Origin: Euryarchaeota archaeon UBA58 | GTDB taxonomy: Archaea > Thermoplasmatota > Poseidoniia > Poseidoniales > Thalassarchaeaceae | Assembly: GCA_002498525.1 (NCBI GenBank) | Contig: DAHR01000015.1 | Location: 43,978-102,537, forward strand | DNA: 58,560 bases | Reading direction: 5' to 3' | Part shown: in pieces, positions 7,313-19,300 of the stretch | How positions within the stretch are numbered: the stretch's first letter is position 1 | Layout: each line of letters begins with the position of its first letter | Translations under genes and position numbers: made by a program | The notes under the pieces: generated by a model | The model's database searches: none | The model's input: the letters and a program-made list of their open reading frames with translations, nothing else | What the model was told of the DNA's origin: nothing

Positions 7313-10273
7313 ATGATGAAAGCGAGTAGCACATCGATTCCGCGCAGAAGCACGGCGGGCATCGCTATCATACTGACATTGCTGATGTTAGCACCCCCTG
7401 GTGTCCTTTCCGCTGATGAGCCAGGCGAGTTATTCGAGATGGTTCGCGCCGAGGCGTCGGCTGATATCGATCTCAAACTCTACACCCTCTACTTCGCCGA
7501 AGCGAACTCCAGTGCTGGCGGCGACGGTTACATCACCACTCAGGTTCCCGAGTCGGGCGGGCAATCAACCGATTCTGCGCTCGACTCGACGATTGAATTC
7601 AGCACCGGCGACCTGAAGAGCGATCTCGTAATCAACGGTAGACCCAAACATGGCAGTTCATCTGGTCAATTCTACATCCCGATCCAACTCTTCGTCCGGG
7701 CTCAAGGCCCGAGCAACTCCCAAGTGACTTGGGATGTTTCTGTGAAAGTCAACGGCAATGTCGTCGGCTCTGAATCCTGGCAGACGGACGCGTGCAATCC
7801 GGGATTGACGAATCAGTGCAATTTCGATCATGAATTATTCGAGGTCATCCTCGACGATGACGAGGAGAGTTTCGTGGTCCAGAAGGACCGCGAACTCGAG
7901 ATTGAGGTCAGAGCTGAGATGAGTGGCTGTGAGAGTGGAGGCGGCCCCTTTGGCAGCAGTTGTGAAGCTGAGGTGGCATGGAATGAAATCGACGGTGAGA
8001 ATAATCGCTTCTCGCAACTGGAGGTCGAGTCAAACGCCATCACAGAGAGCATCGTTCTGTTGCAGCGTGATGGTGCCGAACTCGCCGACGGAGTCGAATT
8101 GGAATGGTATCCGAATGACGTTCTGGCTGATCGAACCATGCAGTTCTCCTTCGATGTCAAGAGTGCTTTCGGGCGTTATGACATGGATTCAGTCAGGCTG
8201 CTGATGCGTGATCCTGACGGGGTCTACAGAATCGATCATGAGGTGTCGAGTGATGACGATGGCATCAGCGACACCAGCCAAGGCATCTTTGGAACCTACA
8301 CCTGGACTTACCCGACTGGCCTGCCCTCTGGTGAGTACACCGTCGAACTCGAGATCACAGATATCCAAGGCAATGCCTTCCTCGTGGATCATGAGCCTGT
8401 GGACATGAAACAATGGGGCGTGGCGATCAATCATCGAGCGGATCGCACAGTCGAATACGTCGCACCCGGAGAGACGACTCCGGTTCCTCTGCAACTCGTT
8501 CACCGAGGAGATTCCACCAAGTCGATGCAGGTGGAGCTGGAACTGCTGACCAATATGGGCAGTGCATGGTTGGTCGAATTCGATTCGCCAGGTGGCTACA
8601 CGCTGAACTCGGGTGGTGACATCCTCAATCCCATTCTGACGATAACCGCGCCCGATGATCTGACCGGCACACCTAATCGAATCGAGATTCGAGCGGTAGC
8701 CGAGGCGAATATCGATGGTATTCAGACCGTCGTCCATCAGGACGTCCTGACTCTTGACCTGCAGAAACTCGAAGTCTTCCAGCCACCTGATGTCTCGATC
8801 TGGAACGAGGACCACGACATACCGATCGCGAATTCGACCCGGCCCGGTGACCTCGACGCGACAATCCCGAGGTATGTTGAAGACAACCAATTCAATACCT
8901 TCCTTCTGGAGATTTTCAACACCGGATTCGACACGGATACGTTCCGCCTCGACATCCTCAAACGCGCCAAGGCGATCATCCAGATTTACGATAATGACAC
9001 CGGCGAGAGAATCATCGAAGACGATGGTGACGGCACCTTCCACATCCCTTCGCTCGAACGTCACTCGACCCAGATCCTCAGGCTCAATGTCAAGCCATCA
9101 GCAGATCGGGAAGACCCCGATATCGGGATGATTGAACTTGAGGTGATCAGTACTGGAAACGCCTCGCTTCGGACTACTGTCTCATTCACCATCCAGCGCA
9201 CCTTTGGAATCCGTGCCGAGGTCTCGCAGGATTGTGATGGAACGCCGCTCGGTCATATCACGGTATCACTCTGCTCCTCGAGCGGCGACAACCCGGAAGT
9301 CAATCTCCGGGTCCGGATCACCAACAGCATGACCAGCGGAGAGTCGGCGAGCCAGTGGGAGATAGTCAATCCAGCCAGTCTTCCTGAGAACACCGATCGC
9401 AACCAAGCCTACGGTCAGTGGACCTATCTGATACTCGATGAGAATGGCTCGTCAGTACCGGTGGTTTCTCTCGGCCCGGGAGATTTCACCGAAGTCTTCG
9501 TGCGCGTGACCTTGACGAATCAGGTCGTCGTCGGTAATCATACGGTCTATCTGCGGATCCAAGAGGAAAGTGACGAAACGAATCCGCGCTACTTCGATTT
9601 GCCGATGGTCTTCGAGGTTGATGCCGACGAGCCGAACCTCGAGATAGTGCAAGTGAGCCAGAATCGTAAACTCGCGCCAGGCGAAATATACGATTTCCAA
9701 CTCAAAGTCAGAAACAAGGGTAACAGCCCGCTCATCATCTTACTAGACGCGGAGGTGGACCAGCCCGGCTGGACCGTCGACATCGGAGGGCCGACCGGCT
9801 CTCGTCTGATAGAATTGGATCCATTCGAGGAGGTGACATTCATTCTCGAGGTGTCTGTTCCGGCCTCTGCGAACAACGGTGAAAGAGTATCGGTGTTAGT
9901 CACCGCCGAACCTCACGACACGGAGCAGAGTTGGTCGGAGGAGTTCACTGCCAAAACGACTGTTACAATGGTCGTCGGCATCAATTCCATCATACAACTT
10001 CTGATTAACGAAATCACACATCCAAGAGCATCGACCATCATCATCACGGTAGTCTCGATCCTGCTCATCTTCGGCGGTATCCAGAGCAGGATGAACCGCC
10101 GCAAGTGGGCCGCGCACATCGCTTACCTCGAGGCGCTCAATGTCGGTTCAGAGAGCGAAGAGGAGGAGGGAGAGGATGAGGATGAGGGCGAGGGCATCCC
10201 ATCTCCAGTGACGCAGGAGGAAGCGCCACAGAGAATGGTCTACGAGGACGATGACATCGAACTCGTGGAGTGA
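7313..10273 (+). CDS. Large surface protein with C-terminal membrane anchor and acidic tail (986 aa)
   Basis: Not a recognised enzyme. It begins with a signal peptide (basic start, then AGIAIILTLLMLAPPGVLS), followed by a long ectodomain (about 35-890) of beta-rich, Ig-like segments. Several look like NEW3/CARDB-type modules, for example LKVRNKGNSPLIILLDAEVD followed by PGWTVDIGG. A transmembrane helix (about 899-920, TIIITVVSILLIFGGI) is followed by a short basic stop and a very acidic cytoplasmic tail rich in E and D. The type I topology is shared with the surface proteins at 34.8 and 49.9 kb. It is followed after 78 bp by the 2983-residue gene in the same direction. A structural or adhesive role is inferred only. 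Confidence 0.85.
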   Translation: MMKASSTSIPRRSTAGIAIILTLLMLAPPGVLSADEPGELFEMVRAEASADIDLKLYTLYFAEANSSAGGDGYITTQVPESGGQSTDSALDSTIEFSTGDLKSDLVINGRPKHGSSSGQFYIPIQLFVRAQGPSNSQVTWDVSVKVNGNVVGSESWQTDACNPGLTNQCNFDHELFEVILDDDEESFVVQKDRELEIEVRAEMSGCESGGGPFGSSCEAEVAWNEIDGENNRFSQLEVESNAITESIVLLQRDGAELADGVELEWYPNDVLADRTMQFSFDVKSAFGRYDMDSVRLLMRDPDGVYRIDHEVSSDDDGISDTSQGIFGTYTWTYPTGLPSGEYTVELEITDIQGNAFLVDHEPVDMKQWGVAINHRADRTVEYVAPGETTPVPLQLVHRGDSTKSMQVELELLTNMGSAWLVEFDSPGGYTLNSGGDILNPILTITAPDDLTGTPNRIEIRAVAEANIDGIQTVVHQDVLTLDLQKLEVFQPPDVSIWNEDHDIPIANSTRPGDLDATIPRYVEDNQFNTFLLEIFNTGFDTDTFRLDILKRAKAIIQIYDNDTGERIIEDDGDGTFHIPSLERHSTQILRLNVKPSADREDPDIGMIELEVISTGNASLRTTVSFTIQRTFGIRAEVSQDCDGTPLGHITVSLCSSSGDNPEVNLRVRITNSMTSGESASQWEIVNPASLPENTDRNQAYGQWTYLILDENGSSVPVVSLGPGDFTEVFVRVTLTNQVVVGNHTVYLRIQEESDETNPRYFDLPMVFEVDADEPNLEIVQVSQNRKLAPGEIYDFQLKVRNKGNSPLIILLDAEVDQPGWTVDIGGPTGSRLIELDPFEEVTFILEVSVPASANNGERVSVLVTAEPHDTEQSWSEEFTAKTTVTMVVGINSIIQLLINEITHPRASTIIITVVSILLIFGGIQSRMNRRKWAAHIAYLEALNVGSESEEEEGEDEDEGEGIPSPVTQEEAPQRMVYEDDDIELVE

Positions 10274-10325
10274 CATCCTCGAGCACTGTCCGAACGACGC
10301 TCCATTCCGCTTAAGAGCCGTATGA

Positions 10326-10340
10326 ACCGCCGTAGGCGGT
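10326..10340. repeat. Inverted repeat just upstream of the giant gene
   Basis: ACCGCC (10326-10331), loop GTA, GGCGGT (10335-10340): a perfect 6-bp stem ending 11 bp before the start codon. CTTAAG at 10311-10316 may be a TATA box, which would put the repeat near the transcription start, where it could act as an operator or leader hairpin. Alternatively it may help end the preceding transcript. Confidence 0.4.
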
Positions 10341-10351
10341 AGAGGGACTGT

Positions 10352-13300
10352 GTGATGTACGTCAAGAGCAGGTCGATTCACAACTCACCGGCACTGCGCA
10401 AGCAGCGCTCCGCGTTTGCCTTCTCAGTCCTGCTGCTGTTCTCATCTTACGCTGCGATTGAATTCGCTGTTTGGGAAGCCATGGGCTCGACCGATGCTGA
10501 TGGCGATGGCTTGACCTACGGGCTGGAATTCTACATCAACACCCAACCTCAGGATTGGGATTCAGACAACGACGGTCTGCCGGATGGCTGGGAATGGCAA
10601 TATGGTCTGAATCCACTTTCAGCGATTGGAATCAATGGTTCCACGGGCGATCCCGATGGAGACTCACTCACCAACCTCAACGAATACCTATACTCGATTC
10701 CCTCGAATTGGGATTCGACCTCGACGCCTAATGAATTGGATAACGGCGTATGGTGGAATGGTACTGTTCCAGTCAGCAATTGGGATGAAGAGAGCGCTAT
10801 GCAGCTCATTCAGGGCTTGGGTTCTGACGGGGCCGATGAGGATCCGATGGGAAATATCTGCTTCAACAACTTCGATGATGATCACGATGGGATGGTCGAC
10901 AATTGGGATGGCGACGGTGACGGAGATGCCGACTGTGCCACCGACGACGATGATGGCGATGGCAGCATCGATGAGGATCCCGACGGCTGGGACACTGATG
11001 GTGATGGAATGCCGGATGGATGGGAAGTGGCAAATGGTCTCGATCCGACCTCGAACAGCGGCGACGATGGCACCTATGGCGATCCTGACGGCGACGGACT
11101 GATCAACCTCTACGAATACGTCAATCCAGCCTGGTCGACACGGAACGGAACTGTTCAGCCACCCAGACAATATTGGCGCCCCGGTCCCGATAATCGGACC
11201 AGCACCGTATCTCCATGCAATCCAGTTCTGCAAATCGGACCCGGTGGTTGTATGATTTTCACTGCCGAGGTCGACGGCATCACTTTCACCGATCCGCATA
11301 ACAACGACACCGACGGCGATGGTCTGAACGATTCATACGAGGCTTTGGTGCTCTTAACCGATCCAACCCACGTCGACACCGATGGCGACGGTATCGAGGA
11401 TGGAGTCGAAGTCAACGGCGCTTACGGCGATCCGCCTCAAGCGACGGATCCTCGCAACAACAACACGGATGGCGATCAGTTCGACGATGGTGAGGAGGAC
11501 ACGAATGGAAACGGCGTCGTCGATCCGGGAGAAACAGATCCGACCAGAATTGAAGATGCTGGAGACCTCGATGGGGACGGCATACAGAACTGGGAGGAGA
11601 ACATGACATGCACGCAATGGAATAACTCCGATACCGACGGTGGTGGCGTGCACGATGGAGCCGAACTCACTCCAGCGCACGCTACCGATCCCTGTACCTC
11701 GACATACGAACTCTATCTCGACATTGTCGCCTGGGTACCCGGCGACAGTTCTCTGACGGTGAACAACACCTCGCGACTCGATCCGAGCCCTGTGGACTGG
11801 AGGCAGAATGGTGAACCCATGGCTTACTTCGAATCTGCGAGTGGCAATCGAACACCGTTCATGTACTCCTCGATTAATGGCAACACATTGCGTTCGGTCA
11901 CGATGACGATGCCGGCCGATGCGCTGTTCATCGTCGTTCTGAACGGCTCTTGGTGCTGGGATGCCAGCGTCGGCGCGATCAACGAACCACATTGCGACGA
12001 CGATTATGCGGACTCAGACGGTGACGGCTTGGCCGATTGGGAGGAGTCTTTGGGTGCGTGGGGTTACATCTCTGCACCCAATATGACTGATACCGACGGT
12101 GACTCAGTCAATGATCTGGATGAGATCCTCAATGGTACAGATCCCAACGAACCATGCAACAATCTCGCTGATTTCGATGGTGACGGGCTGAATAATTGGT
12201 TCGAGAACACAACAGGATGCCCGATGATGTTCGGTATCGATGGTGGCAACATGAGCGCAGATAATTACACTACGCTGTGGAATAACACCGATACCGACAA
12301 TGGTGGTGTGACCGATTATCAAGAATATATCGATGGTACGAATCCTCAGAACAATCCCGATGATGACTTGAATCCGCTCGACACCGATGGCGACGGAATT
12401 CCAGACACCATCGAACAAGAGATTGGAACCGATTGGAGAGATCCTGATACGGATGGCGGAGGCATACCCGATGGCGACGAATGTCCACCTGCATTCTGGG
12501 ATGGTGGTTGCGCGGATTCGACCCTCAACCCCTTCGACCCCTCTGATGACATCCAACCGAACATGCTCTACTTCCTCGCTCAGAACACCACGGCTGGTGT
12601 CGATTACAACATCACCCAGTACTGGCGTTGGCACACCTATGACTACTACACGGGTGTGTCTTGGGGCGTCAACACGAGTCTGGTCGGTAACACGCAGATA
12701 TTCCCGACTTGGTCGACCACTCAGGGAGTCGCCCATCAGGACTTCTGGGATGACTCAACCCTCTTCGGCTGGCAGCTCTTCTTCCGCAATAACGGCATAC
12801 TGTATCCGGGCGACGAACTGATCGCACCCTACAATTCTGTGAATTATACCGATTGGATTGATGTCGATGCTGGAATGAACTTCTCGAATTACACGCGCGA
12901 CGTGATGATTGATTCATCGACGGTCGACACACTGTATGTCACTGCACCGCAGATCACGATGACCGCGGAGATTCGAGATAATACAACAGCCTTCATGAAT
13001 AGTTCCTATGCCAAGGATCTCGGCCAGATTCGTTCATCTGCGAACATCACACGCATCGCTTGGACTATTCTGAATGAGACTGGATACACCTCCGCGTGGG
13101 ACCAGGTCGTTGCTCTGCAACAATTCCTAATCAACGGGAATAATACCACGACCTTCTTGAGAAATCATGCCGGTTCGAACAGATCCGATGTCATCGATTC
13201 CGAATTCGGAGCCGATTCCCTGTTCGGAGATACGGCGGTGTGGATTCTCGAGCGGGTGCATGAGGGGGATTGTGATGAATTCGCGACGGTCTTCGCTGCG

Positions 13301-16300
13301 CTTCTGAGAGCCGTCGATCTGCCAACGCGGAAAGTGACAGGATTCTCGGGCGGAACTTGGGTGGAGAACGGCTACGAAGTGTATGGACATGATTTCACAT
13401 GGTGGGTCGAGGTCCATCTGCAGACGAATGCGAATCAGGGGGAGTTGGATCTGGGCTGGATTCCATTCGAAGCTTGCCCTGATATGTCGGTCGTCGAGGT
13501 TGTCAACGAGACTTGGTCCCCCTCTTCCTTCGAGCGTGATAACTCCACGGGAAACATCACGCTGAACGGAACCCTCCAGTTCTCCGGTAATTCTTCAGCA
13601 ATCGAAGGTCACTCCATCGATCTTTATCTCGTCCCATCCAATGAGATCGTCAACGTCCCAGGAAGTGCTGCTACAGCGAATCATCTGATCGGGACAGTGA
13701 CCACGAATGAGACTGGTCACTTCTCATTCGAAGGTACACCACCTGTGATGATCAAGCCTGGATACGGCTCTTTGGTGATTCTGACTCACACGGGTGGTTA
13801 CGTCGGTATACAGGCGATAACATTCCCATGGCGACTGAATATCACCGATGATGTCGACCTCGCGCTGACTGATCCACAGCCAAGCACCGAACCGATGCTC
13901 GGTGCCGGAGTCAACACCACAGTGATCGGTTCCTTGGCTTGGGCGAATTCACCTTTCACCGATCCAGCAGAACTCGATTCACTGCAGGTTCTAATGAACT
14001 ACACGACGGTGGAAGATGGCCCCGTCAATCTCATCGCCGATGTCGGTTCAGCTGGATACTTCGAATTTTCAGTTCCGATTTCAGAGAGCGAGCCATTAGG
14101 TCTGATCAATGCCTCACTGGCCTTCCTCGGTTGGCACCAGGATGACTTGAACAATGCCACACCGGCCGAGTATCATCTCAGACCGCATAGTGTTGCCTTC
14201 AACTTCAACATCACACCTTCTCCTAATCTTACAGTATCATTGGAAGGAATCGATGCTAACAACAGCATACTCGATATCGATCGATTCGTTTTCGTCAACG
14301 GCACCGTCCAGAGCAGAGGTCCCACCCCAGATCCTCTGAATGGGACATTGACCTTCCAGATGCGTAGGACAGGTACCAATGGTCCTTACATGACGCTCGC
14401 GACATGGTATCTCAATGGCTCGAATTGGACTGGTCAGCCTGGAGAATTCTCGTTGAGTTGGAATTTCACAGCAACCTCTGTGAATATTCCCTCGGGTGAG
14501 GTGGAGGTCAAGTTCACCTATGATGCAGAGGGATTGTTCGCTGCAGATGAAGTGACCTATCCCAGTACATTCGGAATTCGCAGTTATGTCGAATTCTCAT
14601 ATCAACTGGCTCCTGCGAGTAGAGGCAATCTGGCTGTCATCGATGTTCAATTGTCGGATCACACAGGGACGTCGGTTGCGGATTTCGCCGGAATCTACAC
14701 AGTCGACTTCAATGGCATTCAGGTTTGGAACACGACCGATCCAGCATCTGGCAGATTCAGTGTGACTTGGATTCCTGCTTGGGATATCGTGCCGGGTGAT
14801 TACGACTGGGAACTCAACTTCAGCGGCTCGACATGGCTTCTCCCAGCATCATCATTCGACCAGATTCGGATTCAGGGGCGGGCGAATGTGACGGTCAACA
14901 TGGTAATGGATTGGACTCCGAGAGGTGCGACTAATTGGGTAAGTGGCATTGCCCAAGACACCGCTTTGTTGACTGCCATCACTGGCAACAACTCCTCGAT
15001 TCTGTTGCATCTCGAAGAGCCCTCCGATCTGCCGCCTGGACCCGATGGGAGCCCACCTCCACCAATCATCCATCGTCTCGCCTCTGGTTGGATCAACCAA
15101 ACCACCGGAGCCTACAATCTGTCTTTCACGATGCCAGAGGATATCCCTGCAGGAGTCTACAACCTTAGGCTGCTGCTCGACTTCACCCAATTCGCTACCG
15201 CACCCGGACCTTATTACACGGTCTCAGACGCGGTTCGCCACCTCACAGGTATACAGAGTGAATTCGTCGTCGAAGCGGCTCCTGCTTCGATAATCGTGGT
15301 CGCAGGTAACACTCTGATTCTCAATGCTACCGTTACCGATGTTGCTGACGGGTCCCTCGTTCCCGGCGCCATCGTCAATCTGTACTTCGATTGGGGCGGA
15401 CCCAACCAAGTCGTCATCGATACCGAGACGACAGATGTGGACGGCGTCGCGAGATTCAATCCGACATTGGCTTCTAGCACCGAGCCAGGATTCTACGATT
15501 TGAGAATCCATGCACCAGATGATCTGACTGACAATCTGACTGTGGTTGACGCAGGACGGTGGGTTGGAAATGAGACATTCGCAAACCTCACGGTCCAAGT
15601 CAACAGCTTCATCGAAATCGATTTCATACCCACCGAAGTCACCGCCGGACAATCCTTCAACATCGACGGTCAAGTGATGGATGGCTTCGACAGCAACCGG
15701 ACCGTCGATGGACCGATGGCGATTACGGTCTTCTTCCTCAACGATGCGAGTGAAGTCCTCGTCGCGAGTCACACGACAACCGATAATGGCTCATTCAATG
15801 TATCCGTTCCTACCGACCCATTCGGAGATGGAGTGTCGAGTGGTATCAAGACCGTTATCGTAAGTGTTCTCGATGGCACCACACCATTCTATCTCACGGG
15901 CACGGGCAACGCATCCATTCTGGTCATAGGTGTCCCTCGATTCATGGATCGCACACCGATCATCCAGACGATTGTTGACAGAAGTTCGTCAATAACTTTC
16001 AGTGCTCGTCTGACAGAATTCAGCGATAATGACCGTCGTCTGGATGGCATGACGGTCGCGGCGAGATTCCATGACACATGGCTCACCGAGGGTCTGACGA
16101 ATAACGAGGGATTCGTGAATTTCACCTTTGACGTACCTCATTCCCACCCACTTGGACAGGTTGCGGTGATGCTCTGGTTCAACGGTTCTGCCACTCTCCA
16201 TTCGACTTCTACTCAGATGAATACGATGATTGTTCGCTCACCAACGAATCTCACTGTCACAACGATAACCGATAACCCGATTGCGGGTGAATCATTCAAT

Positions 16301-19300
16301 GTCAGTGGTTTGCTCCTATCGAGCAATGGCACCGGAATAATGGATAGAGCGGGCAATGCAATCGCAGCCATGTTGACCTTCGCGATCGACGATGAAACGA
16401 GTGGATTCCAAGTAACTGGTGGTGCGGTTTCGCCCAACGGCTCATGGTCAGCAGTCATCACTCTCGGACTCTCCTTCCCTAGAGGCACACACACTCTAAG
16501 TGCGATTTTCACGCCTGCTGTCAATTACTACGGCGCGAGCAGCAGTGAGGGTACATTCGATAGCCGGGGCTACTCTCTCGTAACCATCCTCGACCCAGCT
16601 GATCTCGACCCCGATCGGCGAATCACCCGCGGCGAGGACATCAGTGTGAATCTCTCCTTGGTCGACAATTCCGGCCAGACCGTCGGTGGTGTCGACATCG
16701 AGATCCTGGTGGATGGAATCTCATTGCTGAGCATTCCTACGGATTCGAATGGCCGTGCAGTAGTCATCATTCCTGTCGATTCAATGAGAGTCCAAGGTCC
16801 TCTGACCATCACTGCAGATTTCGCAGGAGTCGCTGGAACGACTGGATTGGTCGGCGATTCGACTTGGACTCGCGTCATCGTCCTCGCGCCCAGCGTGTTA
16901 GAGATTACGGAGATATCCGGTTCTCAAATCGCTGGCGAGGCGGTGATATTCTCAGGGTCATTGCTCGATGAACACGGGCAGGTGTTGATCGACGATGGTC
17001 TGGATAGCGGCGGCATCATACATATCGCAATCGATGGCGTCAATGTAGGTTCAGCCTACACCACTCGCTCCAATGGTTCGGCGGGAACTTGGACCGTGAC
17101 CTTCTATCTCCCTCTGGATACAGATTATGGTGCGCATACAGTCACAGCCAGTTTCCTCGGTGGATTCACCTGGGTTGATCCCATGGGACAGGGTGATTCC
17201 CTGAATCCAGAGTATTACCTTCCTTCAAGCACGACCGAGGGTTACAATGTGACTCAGACCTCTCAGGTCGTGCTGACGACTCCCCCAGGAGAGATTGACC
17301 GAAATGAATTGCTCCTCATCGAGGGCATGCTGACAGATGGAGCAGGTCGAGTGCTCGGAGACCGATATCTTGAGGTGATGATGAATGATCAGTTCTTGAC
17401 CGGTCTATCGGTCGCTTCCAATGGTACTTTCAGCATCTATATTCCAGTGCCACCGAATATGCCACTCGGCCCACGCATCATCAAGATCACATTCGCGGGC
17501 GAGGAATTCATCCTCGAGTCGAATTCCACAACAGTCTTCACCGTATACGGGCCGACCATCGTTTCGCTCAATCCTCCAGCTACCGTTGCAGTCGGCGACG
17601 AGATGCACCTCAGCGGGACGGTACGAGACAATCTCCCAGATGGTGGATTAGGAAATCATTCTCTCGAGATATTCATCGATGGCACCCTCATCGGCATCAC
17701 CACGACCGATGAGTACGGCGACTGGTCACACACGTGGGTGATATCTGACTTCCTCGATGTCGGAATCCACACAGTCACAGTCTCCGCGCCTGCACAAGGC
17801 TACCACCGACCTGGTAGTGTGGACGCGAATCTCACAATCGCTTACCATACAGCCTTGACTATACAGGTCGACTCGATTTCTGAGACTCGAGGTGGATCCT
17901 GGAACTTCTCCGGCAGGCTCTTCGATTCTGACACTGCCGGAGCACCCGGCTTGGAGGACCGTGAGATCATCATCTCCCTCGACGGCCTTGAGATTGAACG
18001 GCTAACGACAGCATCCGATGGAGTTTTCTCTCTGCAGCACTCTCTCGGCTTCCTGATCGCGCGTGGTGGACACGACATCGAATTCCTCTTCGAAGGCCAG
18101 ACCTTCTATCTGCCAATCGAGTACAACATGACTGTTTATGCTCGAGCGGATGTGGAGATCGAGATTCTCTGGCAGACGGCTATCATCATCCGAAGCGACG
18201 ATATCTCGAAGATCAAGCTCGTCGGCCGAGTCCTCGAGATCGGCGGCGAGGGCAATGTCATCGACGAATTGGATATCGTCTTGCTCTGGAACGGGGTTCC
18301 TGAGCCCGCGACTGTGACCTGGGAGTCTGCAACCGGACATTTCTCCATCAATTCACCAGCCCGCTCGACAATGCCTCCCGGCGACCTTACGCTCATCGTG
18401 CAGGTGGAACCGGACGGTGGCCGCTTCCTCAACGGCGTCTCGATCGATCATGTCGTAAACATCCGAGTTCCCGTACGCTTCGAATTCAATCCTGACGGAC
18501 ACCTGATTCGTGACCACACACGCTTGATCACCGGCAATGTCACCATCAGGGCTCAGGACACTGGTCTGCCGATCGAGGGAGTATCCCTCGTGGCCCGCCT
18601 CGTCAATGGCTCGACCGTTCTTTTCCAGACCGTCAAACTCACAGACGGCTATGGAGTGGTGGATTACCGATTCGAGGTTCAAGACCCGGTTCCCGGCTTT
18701 TATGATCGAGGATACTGGGGGGAGATGGGATTGATCTTCCACACCGATTCCCAACTTCTTGACCCGACAAACAGATTCTGGTTGGCCAATGAACACGGCG
18801 GCGTGAACATAACTTACGAGAAGCAACAGACCGCCCTTATTTCGTGGCAGGTGGCTTCGCTCATCGGCGCTCTCCTGATTCTAGGCACCCTGCTTGGTCT
18901 TGCTGTGGTACTGAGGCGCCGCCGCCAAGCAGCGATCGATGAATTGGCGGATATCTTCAGTTATACAGCTGAGTTGCTAGCAGCTGGAGACGAGGTTCGT
19001 GAAGCGATTTTCAATTGCTACGAGAGTCTCTGTCAGATTCTGATGCGGAATGGCTTCCTGCGAAGAGATTTCGAGACCGTACGTGAATTCGAGATGGCGA
19101 TTCGTAAGGCTTTGCCGATAAGTGAGCAGGCTTTGATTGCCCTCGATAGAATCTTCGAGGAGGCTCGATATTCTTCTCACAGGCTGGGTGAAGGTCATCG
19201 CCAGAACGCCCAACTGGCTCTGCAATCAGTTCTGCAGCAGATCGATGAACTGAATGAGATTCCTGACAGAGATGCCTTCGAATTGGCTGAGTTATCGGCT

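Noticed and set aside
8189..9064. 291-codon minus-strand open frame
   Set aside because: Antisense to the 986-aa surface protein; no start signal or motif.
10490..12560. Repetitive GATGGCGATGG-like DNA that could be taken for a DNA repeat or CRISPR
   Set aside because: The repetition is explained by the encoded Asp-rich thrombospondin type 3-like repeats; units are imperfect and there are no spacers.
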